From an uncultured Clostridiaceae bacterium (GTDB lineage Bacteria; Bacillota; Clostridia; Lachnospirales; Lachnospiraceae), in the NCBI GenBank assembly GCA_949841235.1, contig CATKZA010000084.1, positions 1 to 7,204 on the forward strand: 7,204 nucleotides of DNA, given 5' to 3'. Within the stretch, counting starts at the first letter, position 1. Each line of letters opens with the position of its first letter. Below, piece by piece: positions 1 to 4,767 of the stretch. A program made the position numbers and the translations under genes. A model generated the notes under the pieces. The model ran no database searches. It worked only from the letters and a program-made list of their open reading frames with translations, and was not told the DNA's origin.

Positions 1-259
1 GCATCTCCCCTTCGATATATTCCTCATATACAATGGTATCCGTGTGAAAATAAACCGCCCTGATCCGGGCAAGAAAGGAGGATTCCACCCCTTTCAGGGC
101 ATGAAATACCTCCCGCTTGTCATCAAAATAAATCCTCCTGACAAGAAGCCCACCATCAGAACGATGCTCCAGCAGTTCAATCCGACACGCAGAAGTCTGT
201 CGAAGCACATGGCGCACTCTATAACTCTTCAAATATTCGTCTTCTTTGGAACACTCCAT
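1..259 (-). CDS. Protein-kinase-like protein, N-terminal 86 residues (cut by window edge)
   Basis: The ORF starts with ATG at 259-257 and stays open to base 1, giving 86 residues; the rest lies outside the window. The start is well supported: TCCTCCTT at 267-274 reads AAGGAGGA on the minus strand, 7 nt upstream. The visible part resembles the N-lobe of a Ser/Thr protein kinase: a beta-strand pair (residues 26-46), a helix-C-like segment (KREVFHAL, about 48-55), and a strand plus hinge, TIVYEEYIEGEM (75-86). No glycine-rich GxGxxG loop is visible. The position where the ATP-binding Lys is expected reads VRRIY (40-44), so Arg may replace it. The catalytic loop and DFG motif are not in view, so activity cannot be judged. 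The 31-nt gap after the reductase suggests one operon. The kinase fold is inferred from pattern; an unrelated protein is possible. Confidence 0.7.
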   Translation of the reverse strand, partial: MECSKEDEYLKSYRVRHVLRQTSACRIELLEHRSDGGLLVRRIYFDDKREVFHALKGVESSFLARIRAVYFHTDTIVYEEYIEGEM

Positions 260-266
260 GCCCCTG

Positions 267-274
267 TCCTCCTT
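267..274 (-). promoter_or_regulatory. Ribosome binding site of the kinase-like gene
   Basis: Minus-strand AAGGAGGA, 7 nt before the ATG at 259. It is a near-perfect complement to the 16S rRNA 3' end and fixes the start of a gene whose body is mostly outside the window. Confidence 0.85.
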
Positions 275-290
275 GGGGGAAAATTTTCTC

Positions 291-1409
291 CTATTCCAAC
301 TTCTCCACCGCCTCGCCCATCAATTCCCTAATATTCAGATGCTGGGGGCAGACCCTCTCGCACTGCCCGCATCCCACGCAAGCCGATGCCTTCCCGGAAT
401 GGCTGGTCAGCCCGCCATAGAACATCTTCGGGCGGCCGTCTTCCGGATACCTCCGCTTGGTATTCAGCGCCCGGAACACCTCTGGAATCTGAATCCCCGC
501 AGGACAGCCATCACAGCAGTAGCGGCAGGAAGTGCAGGGAATCAAGGGCATGTCGAGCATTTTCTCCACCACATCATCCAGCACTTCCCGCTCCCGGCAG
601 CTCAAAGGCTCCAGATCGGCAAAGGTATCCAGGTTATCCTCCATCTGCTTCTCATTTGACATGCCGCTCAGAACCGTCATGACGCCCTCCAGAGAGCCGG
701 CAAAACGCATGGCCCAGGAGGCGACGGATGCCTCCGGCCTCTCCTTCTTAAGCATCTCCTCCAGCTCCGGCGCCATATCTGCCAGCGTGCCGCCCTTCAC
801 AGGCTCCATGACAATGATGGGCATTCCCCGGCGATGGAGAATTTCATATAGCTTCCCCGACTGCACCAGCTGATTTTCCCAATCGGCATAATTGAGCTGG
901 ATCTGGACGAACTCCACCTCCGGATGCCTGTCCAGCACTTCCTCCAGAAGTTCCGGCGTGCCATGGTAGGAAAACCCGAAATGCCGAATCTTTCCCTGCG
1001 CCTTCTTCTCCATCCCCCAGGAAAAGCAGACATATTTTTCATAGGTGTCATAATTGCTGCCATCTTCCAAACTGTGCAGCAGGTAAAAGTCAAAATAATC
1101 CACCCCCGCCCTGGCCAGCTGCTCCTGAAAAATCCGATCCCTGTCCTCTTTTCCCTTAATCTCCCAAGCCGGCAGCTTCGTGGCGAGATAAAAGGAATCC
1201 CTGGGAAACCGCTTGACTACCGCCTCCCTGGCCACGGATTCTGATTTGCCTCCATGATATACGTACGCCGTGTCAAAATAGCAGAACCCCCTGCCCATAT
1301 AGGCATCCACCATCCTGCATACCTGATGCAAGTCAATCTCTCCATCCCGCTCCGGAAGCCGCATCAGGCCAAACCCCAGTTTGGGCATATTCCCCACATC
1401 TATTTCCAT
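291..1409 (-). CDS. Aldo/keto reductase with C-terminal 2[4Fe-4S] ferredoxin domain
   Basis: A 372-residue cytosolic oxidoreductase, length typical for the Fe-S-tailed aldo/keto reductases of anaerobes. Residues 1-275 form the TIM-barrel: LGFGLMRLP at the N-terminus, then the catalytic tetrad Asp46 and Tyr51 (in FDTAYVYHGG), Lys78 (LATKLP) and His112 (YLLHS). The tail carries two CxxCxxCxxxCP motifs, Cys292/295/298/302 and Cys344/347/350/354, as in 2[4Fe-4S] ferredoxins, so electrons may pass between a carbonyl substrate, NAD(P)H and an internal Fe-S relay. The substrate is unknown. An ATG 36 nt further upstream (1445) gives 384 residues, but it has only a weak ribosome binding site and the added residues precede the family's usual MPKLGFG start. 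The start at 1409 has AAGGGG 6 nt upstream; ATG 1412 is the adjacent alternative. The gene sits between the membrane-anchored protein and the kinase-like gene, same strand. Family call is firm; start is moderately sure. Confidence 0.93.
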   Translation of the reverse strand: MEIDVGNMPKLGFGLMRLPERDGEIDLHQVCRMVDAYMGRGFCYFDTAYVYHGGKSESVAREAVVKRFPRDSFYLATKLPAWEIKGKEDRDRIFQEQLARAGVDYFDFYLLHSLEDGSNYDTYEKYVCFSWGMEKKAQGKIRHFGFSYHGTPELLEEVLDRHPEVEFVQIQLNYADWENQLVQSGKLYEILHRRGMPIIVMEPVKGGTLADMAPELEEMLKKERPEASVASWAMRFAGSLEGVMTVLSGMSNEKQMEDNLDTFADLEPLSCREREVLDDVVEKMLDMPLIPCTSCRYCCDGCPAGIQIPEVFRALNTKRRYPEDGRPKMFYGGLTSHSGKASACVGCGQCERVCPQHLNIRELMGEAVEKLE

Positions 1410-1415
1410 CATTTT

Positions 1416-1421
1416 CCCCTT
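1416..1421 (-). promoter_or_regulatory. Ribosome binding site favouring the internal start of the aldo/keto reductase
   Basis: Minus-strand AAGGGG pairs with the anti-SD sequence allowing one G-U pair and lies 6 nt before ATG 1409. The upstream ATG at 1445 has only GAAAG before it. Confidence 0.5.
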
Positions 1422-1474
1422 TCCATACTGATATCCATTATCCATGCCGCTTTCAACAGCATAAATGCAACCTA

Positions 1475-2752
1475 TTAAAGCCAGCCGTCCTTCAATTCCT
1501 GCAAAAAGTCCACCAGTCTCCCGGCATCTTTCTGCGCCGCCATCTTTTTCTGCTGCTCCGGCATAGCTTTGGGATCGCCCTCGAAATGCGCTTCAAATTC
1601 CGCCACCTTATCCCCATTCATATACAGTTCCAATCCATTGATGCTATTCACCTTCACAGAAAAATCCACCTCATTCCACGGCAGAAATTTCTTTTTCACA
1701 TGGCATCCCTTATTGGTAACCAGGCATCTCTCATAAATCAGCGGGTACTCCCCTTCCTCAAGAGAAATCTTGCTCTGATTGAACTCTTCCAAGAACTCCA
1801 GGGAATCTCCGATATATGTAAATAGCCCGGGATGTTCCGGATACACAACATGGCCATATTCGCAATGGCTGCTGATGTATTCGTACACATGATGGCGGCA
1901 TGCCGCCTCAATCATCTTGTTATAGGCATCCTTTCCGGGAATATCCTGGGTCAGGTAAGGAATTTCCATCTCTGCCATCTCTTCCCCATCCCCAGAATCT
2001 TTCTGAAGGCCGGAAGGTTTCCCGCCGCCCTTCCCTGTTTCCATAGGAAGGGGCTGGTAATCACTGTCCATATAGTTCTTCTTTCCAAAGGGATTATAAT
2101 TCTCATCCAGCAGAATGATGTCTTCATTCTCCATCTCCGGAAATCGTTCTGCAATTTCCCGCAGCACTTCCCATTCATCCCTGGAATTCTCCTTATTATC
2201 CTCCTCCACCTGCCTCAGGGCAGCTTCAATCCCCTGCCTATCCGCCGTTCCCCAGTAAAGGGGGTGGGGCTGGAATGCCGAGTGGTATGGTCCTCCCTCA
2301 TAGCGGAAGAAGCAGGAGCAGGGAACCTTCTCATACAGTTCCTTTCTCGCCCCGTCCAGTTCATCCACCACCAGGCAATAGCACCCATTCACCGTATCCG
2401 CCCCATCCTGGGCAATCATATTTGCGATTGCCAGAATCGTGAGGGGCTGGGTTTTGACAATCATCCCGGGAACCAAAAGCCCTTCCTCGTAGATTTCCGC
2501 CAAATATTCATCCGAAAACCTCCCCCAGCTCCTCCACAAAAAAAACAGGGCAAGGAGAATGAAAATCACGGCGGGAATGAAACTCTTTATAATCGCAATC
2601 CCTGCCAGACACAGGCATAGTATGCAGTAAATCGCAGAATTCTTTCGTTTCTTCGTCACCCGCCTGATAATTTCATCCTTCTCCCGCACCCGGTCCGGAT
2701 TCGCATGAACCCCTGACTTCGTGCTTGCCTCAAACTGTGAATAATCTACCAT
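1475..2752 (-). CDS. Membrane-anchored protein with DUF3239-like region and possible PH-like C-terminus
   Basis: A 425-residue protein of unknown function. After a short polar, basic N-terminus (KKRKN at 34-38) come two adjacent hydrophobic helices (about 39-58 and 59-74) forming a hairpin anchor, so both ends are probably cytoplasmic. Residues 78-180 contain GLLVPGMIV, PLTILAIANM, a VPC motif and HPLYWGTAD, an order resembling the DUF3239 family; this match is from memory and tentative. A polar Gly/Lys/Glu-rich linker lies at about 238-262. Residues 341-388 (RCLVTNKG, then KKKFLPWNEVDFSVK and YMNGDKVAEF) look like a bacterial PH-like beta sandwich, where basic residues precede a W-x-E-V strand. 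The start at 2752 is chosen because GGAGGAGG lies 5 nt upstream; a start at 2788 would lack a binding site and lie inside a repeat element. It probably forms an operon with the two downstream genes. Confidence 0.85.
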   Translation of the reverse strand: MVDYSQFEASTKSGVHANPDRVREKDEIIRRVTKKRKNSAIYCILCLCLAGIAIIKSFIPAVIFILLALFFLWRSWGRFSDEYLAEIYEEGLLVPGMIVKTQPLTILAIANMIAQDGADTVNGCYCLVVDELDGARKELYEKVPCSCFFRYEGGPYHSAFQPHPLYWGTADRQGIEAALRQVEEDNKENSRDEWEVLREIAERFPEMENEDIILLDENYNPFGKKNYMDSDYQPLPMETGKGGGKPSGLQKDSGDGEEMAEMEIPYLTQDIPGKDAYNKMIEAACRHHVYEYISSHCEYGHVVYPEHPGLFTYIGDSLEFLEEFNQSKISLEEGEYPLIYERCLVTNKGCHVKKKFLPWNEVDFSVKVNSINGLELYMNGDKVAEFEAHFEGDPKAMPEQQKKMAAQKDAGRLVDFLQELKDGWL

Positions 2753-2757
2753 CTTAT

Positions 2758-2765
2758 CCTCCTCC
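2758..2765 (-). promoter_or_regulatory. Ribosome binding site deciding the start at 2752
   Basis: Minus-strand GGAGGAGG, 5 nt before ATG 2752. It lies inside the longer ORF that would begin at 2788, arguing that the 12 extra codons are leader or repeat sequence rather than protein. Confidence 0.75.
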
Positions 2766-2787
2766 ATTTCTTTCACACTTTCAAACA

Positions 2788-2804
2788 TGCCTGCATCGCA
2801 GGCA
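2788..2804. repeat. Hairpin A, module 1
   Basis: TGCCTGC and GCAGGCA arms form a 7-bp perfect stem with loop ATC. It is homologous to hairpin D by position, loop length and the upstream TCAAACA. Confidence 0.8.
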
Positions 2805-2818
2805 CAAACAATCAGTGA

Positions 2819-2845
2819 GAAGAATGCCCGTTTTTAGCATTCTTC
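2819..2845. repeat. Hairpin B, module 1
   Basis: GAAGAATGC pairs with GCATTCTTC, a 9-bp perfect stem with a 9-nt loop containing five T. The T run is in the loop, not after the stem, so terminator function is not supported. Confidence 0.75.
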
Positions 2846-2847
2846 CG

Positions 2848-2906
2848 GTGTGTAACTTAGGTTCTTAGCCTGCGTTTTTTGCTGGCTTAGAACTTTCTTT
2901 ACACAC
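2848..2906. repeat. Hairpin C, long stepped palindrome of module 1
   Basis: The outer stem GTGTGTAA / TTACACAC (8 bp, 2848-2855 with 2899-2906) encloses GTTCTTAGCC / GGCTTAGAAC (2861-2870 with 2884-2893), which has one T-T mismatch. The loop carries six T in a row on the plus strand. The design parallels hairpin G. Confidence 0.75.
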
Positions 2907-2914
2907 TTCAAACA

Positions 2915-2931
2915 TGCCGCCACAGGCGGCA
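2915..2931. repeat. Hairpin D, module 2
   Basis: TGCCGCC and GGCGGCA arms form a 7-bp stem with loop ACA. Against hairpin A, two neighbouring base pairs have both partners changed so that pairing is kept. Confidence 0.8.
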
Positions 2932-2950
2932 ATGTCAGCAAAGCTGACAT
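2932..2950. repeat. Hairpin E, insertion specific to module 2
   Basis: ATGTCAGC pairs with GCTGACAT, 8 bp with loop AAA. It abuts hairpin D directly and has no counterpart in module 1. Confidence 0.75.
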
Positions 2951-2965
2951 CAACAATCCATGGAA

Positions 2966-2990
2966 GGAAGAACAGTTCTGCTGTTCTTCC
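2966..2990. repeat. Hairpin F, module 2
   Basis: GGAAGAACAG pairs with CTGTTCTTCC, a 10-bp perfect stem with loop TTCTG. It is the counterpart of hairpin B: the GAAGAA/TTCTTC base is conserved while the upper stem differs. Confidence 0.8.
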
Positions 2991-2991
2991 C

Positions 2992-3052
2992 AGGCGAAAC
3001 TTTAGATTTTCTTGTCGGCCGATTTAGGCCGGCTTAGAAAATCTTTTCGCCT
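2992..3052. repeat. Hairpin G, long stepped palindrome overlapping a stop codon
   Basis: Three nested stems: AGGCGAAA with TTTCGCCT (2992-2999 with 3045-3052), AGATTTTCT with AGAAAATCT (3004-3012 with 3036-3044), and GTCGGCC with GGCCGGC (3014-3020 with 3027-3033, one G-T pair), loop GATTTA. Its outer arm reaches the last base of the TAA (3054-3052) of the membrane-protein gene. No U-rich tract follows on the minus strand, so classical termination is not indicated; it could act as a 3'-end stabiliser. Confidence 0.75.
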
Positions 3053-4320
3053 TACATTCTTCCGATGCATATGCCAAACATTACGGCAGCGGAAACCATC
3101 AAGAACAGATAAAACAGCTTATATATGATAGGCTCCCCCATCTCTGTACCCAAATATCTCTTCGTGCCGTCATAGGCAAGCCGTTCCTCCGTACTTTGGA
3201 TGACGGTTTTCTCCTGAAAAGCGCGAACCAGCCTGACCGCATTGCCCAGAAACATCACCGCAAAATAAAAGAATCCCCCCTTCATCATAAATCTTGGCAA
3301 GTCCTCTCGGTCTATTTTCCATATGGCAAACGCACCGAAGAGAATCAAGATCAAGCTGATTGCCCAGTCTAATGCCAGCCATAGTTTCGCCTTTCTCATC
3401 GCCTCCTCTGTCACAACCCGGACAACCGCTTCCTCTTCCTCCGACCCTCGCATCAATAATGCAGCGCCCAAATCCCTGCTCACCCCAAGATATTTTACAA
3501 CCTCCTCTTCTTCAAAAATCATTTTGCCCGTCTTGCGATCCACCTCCCCGCTGCCCTCCATCCGATATAGGGACACATAAAAACCATCCCTGTCGCCGCC
3601 GGAGAAAATGAATACCTTATAGTGATCTACATTGACTTCGCGAAGTGACTGGAGTCCCGTCAGCACCTCCGTCTCCCCGAGCAAAAGCTTTGATTTGAAC
3701 ATTTCCTCCTCTTCCGGCAGGCTGCGAATGATGATGCTCTCCTTCGCCCACCTGCCGGAATCCTCAAAATAAGGATGCAAACTCTCCTCTCGAAAAACAA
3801 ATAGAAAGTAAGCCACCAAAATAATGCCGCAAATCACAAGCAGCACCATGGATACAGTACCGGAAAGAGAAAAAAAGACGCTCCCATTCTTTCCGGTAAT
3901 GTCCGTCCCCTGATTCTTCAGTTCTGAAATTGCTTGAGAAAAACCAGAAAAGGACAGTTTTCCCAACAACTGCCCCGGGGCATCTTTTAATGCATCTATA
4001 GATCCCCCTCGGAACAATTCCTGTACCGGCAGATACAATACCGCGAGAAAAGACCCATACCACAGGGCGGCAAGCATGCCGCTGACAGATGCAACCATGG
4101 AATTGCGCACCCTTCCAAACTTGACACACCATAATGCGCCATATTTCCCAACCCCCTTTGCAATGACGAAGCAAATCGCCACATCTAACACAGAATAGGG
4201 TGAAAAATGCACGCAAAATACGCATGCCAGGGCACTGATGGCCGCCATAGCCAGCATGATGGCATAGGCCGGCGCAAACAAAACAGAAACCTTTCCCGAT
4301 GGCTGATAGACCTGATTCAT
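3052..4320 (-). CDS. Polytopic membrane protein of unknown function
   Basis: A 422-residue protein I do not recognise. About seven hydrophobic segments are visible: residues 12-36, 44-56, 75-100, 154-176, 312-335, 347-366 and 400-420. Between the fourth and fifth lies a soluble region of about 135 residues (177-311), acidic, with two runs of four Glu (EEEE at 203-206 and 294-297) and a DHYKVFIFSGGDRDGFYVSLYR stretch, likely one folded alpha/beta domain. A smaller loop (101-153) may lie on the opposite side. No transporter, protease or sensor motif was found. The start at 4320 is preferred over an upstream in-frame TTG at 4461 because GGAGGAG lies 6 nt upstream and a good promoter falls between the two. 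A solo promoter, then the palindromic gap downstream, leaves unclear whether the 2752 gene is in the same transcript. Confidence 0.85.
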   Translation of the reverse strand: MNQVYQPSGKVSVLFAPAYAIMLAMAAISALACVFCVHFSPYSVLDVAICFVIAKGVGKYGALWCVKFGRVRNSMVASVSGMLAALWYGSFLAVLYLPVQELFRGGSIDALKDAPGQLLGKLSFSGFSQAISELKNQGTDITGKNGSVFFSLSGTVSMVLLVICGIILVAYFLFVFREESLHPYFEDSGRWAKESIIIRSLPEEEEMFKSKLLLGETEVLTGLQSLREVNVDHYKVFIFSGGDRDGFYVSLYRMEGSGEVDRKTGKMIFEEEEVVKYLGVSRDLGAALLMRGSEEEEAVVRVVTEEAMRKAKLWLALDWAISLILILFGAFAIWKIDREDLPRFMMKGGFFYFAVMFLGNAVRLVRAFQEKTVIQSTEERLAYDGTKRYLGTEMGEPIIYKLFYLFLMVSAAVMFGICIGRM

Positions 4321-4326
4321 TCCTTT

Positions 4327-4333
4327 CTCCTCC
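4327..4333 (-). promoter_or_regulatory. Ribosome binding site of the membrane-protein gene
   Basis: Minus-strand GGAGGAG, 6 nt before ATG 4320. It decides between this start and the longer frame that opens at 4461. Confidence 0.8.
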
Positions 4334-4363
4334 CACGTAAAAAAGTACATATTTCGAGCAATT

Positions 4364-4380
4364 TGCCGCTTCGGGCGGCA
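4364..4380. repeat. Hairpin in the 5' leader of the membrane-protein gene
   Basis: TGCCGCT and GGCGGCA form a 7-bp stem (one T-G pair) with loop TCG. It lies between the proposed transcription start (about 4386) and the ribosome binding site. Size, loop length and TGCC/GGCA base match hairpins A and D, although the flanks differ. Confidence 0.55.
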
Positions 4381-4392
4381 CCATTGGATTTT

Positions 4393-4401
4393 ATTATAGC
4401 A
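4393..4401 (-). promoter_or_regulatory. Extended -10 promoter for the membrane-protein gene
   Basis: Minus-strand TGCTATAAT is a perfect extended -10 (TGnTATAAT). No good -35 is found at 16-18 nt (at most 3 of 6 matches), which extended -10 promoters tolerate. Transcription would start near 4386, leaving a leader of about 65 nt that contains the hairpin at 4364-4380. Confidence 0.6.
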
Positions 4402-4479
4402 TATTTTTCCATAGAATGAATACTTTCTTTTGAACGCAAACAAAGAGAACAATGCCCACAAAAGTCAGCATTGCCCACC

Positions 4480-4693
4480 ACTGGCTTCTTATAAATTGCT
4501 CTCTTCCATAATTCTTCGTCGACTGTTGTTTCAAAAGTAAGTTCACCTTTATTCAGTTCGAATGACAAGCAATGAACGTAATCTTGTATACCCGGATCTT
4601 CTTTTTAAACTCCTCATCGGCCGTATACAATTTACATTTCGTAACCAGTCTTTTGGCGGTCAAGGAATATTTTCCAATCACCTGATATGCCAT
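4480..4693 (-). pseudogene. Possible frameshifted remnant of a small gene
   Basis: Two overlapping minus-strand frames look protein-like and join if one base is restored. Frame one starts at ATG 4693 (MAYQVIGKYS) and reads through KLYTADEEFKKK near 4605, ending at TGA 4555-4553. Frame two is open from 4604 (KEDPGIQDYV) through LNKGELTFETTVDEELWKRA to about 4480. The switch falls in TTTAAAAAG at about 4607: adding one A gives a smooth EEFKKEDPG. A third frame then offers a hydrophobic stretch (WWAMLTFVGIVLFVC, about 4486-4442), so a second lesion is possible. No ribosome binding site precedes 4693. I do not recognise the family. This region could instead be non-coding spacer, and the call rests on amino-acid character only. 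Confidence 0.35.
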
Positions 4694-4707
4694 CTGTGAT
4701 TATTGAA

Positions 4708-4736
4708 TAGACTTTACACTCTATACGTGATATAAT
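4708..4736 (+). promoter_or_regulatory. Promoter of the coiled-coil gene
   Basis: TATAAT at 4731-4736 is preceded by TGA, giving a perfect extended -10, with TAGACT (4 of 6 matches to TTGACA) 17 nt upstream at 4708-4713. Transcription would start near 4743, about 25 nt before the ATG. Confidence 0.7.
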
Positions 4737-4750
4737 ACGATTACTATTTA

Positions 4751-4757
4751 AAAGGAG
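4751..4757 (+). promoter_or_regulatory. Ribosome binding site of the coiled-coil gene
   Basis: AAAGGAG, 10 nt before ATG 4768. An in-frame GTG at 4759 is only 1 nt from this site, too close to be used, so ATG 4768 is the start. Confidence 0.7.
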
Positions 4758-4767
4758 CGTGAACATT

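Larger units (their letters stand above)
2772..3052. repeat. Tandem composite palindromic element, two modules with about seven hairpins
   Basis: Nearly all of the 299-nt gap between two minus-strand genes folds into stem-loops. Module 1 (about 2772-2906) and module 2 (about 2899-3052) share an order: a ttcaaaca lead-in, a 7-bp hairpin with a 3-nt loop beginning TGCC, a CAA(A)CAATC spacer, a GAAGAA/TTCTTC hairpin, then a long stepped palindrome of about 60 nt containing GGCTTAGAA. Module 2 has an extra hairpin inserted after its first. The modules overlap at the TTACACAC arm. No poly-T run follows any stem in either direction, so these are not standard intrinsic terminators. The layout fits a REP/MITE-like dispersed element or a structured 5' leader of the 2752 gene. 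No coding gene is seen here. Confidence 0.75.

Noticed and set aside
1832..2620. Plus-strand frame of 262 codons antisense to the membrane-anchored protein
   Set aside because: No recognisable domain, and the opposite strand has a supported start, membrane helices and domain pattern.
2819..2906. Intrinsic terminators at hairpins B and C because of their T runs
   Set aside because: The T runs are in the loops, not after the stems, in both directions.
2772..3052. CRISPR array or integron attC array
   Set aside because: No constant direct repeat with regular unique spacers and no cas or integrase gene; the modules are palindromes with different stem sequences.
3764..4384. Second minus-strand frame of 206 codons inside the membrane-protein gene
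   Set aside because: Cys/Trp/Arg-rich out-of-frame reading of the same DNA; the other frame has a strong ribosome binding site and orderly helices.
4321..4461. N-terminal extension of the membrane protein by 47 residues from a TTG at 4461
   Set aside because: The extension crosses a TGCTATAAT promoter and a hairpin and is not needed given GGAGGAG before ATG 4320.
4600..4612. Programmed -1 frameshift at TTTAAAAAG
   Set aside because: In frame the heptamer reads T AAA AAG, so P-site re-pairing would mismatch; there is no ribosome binding site for the first frame either.
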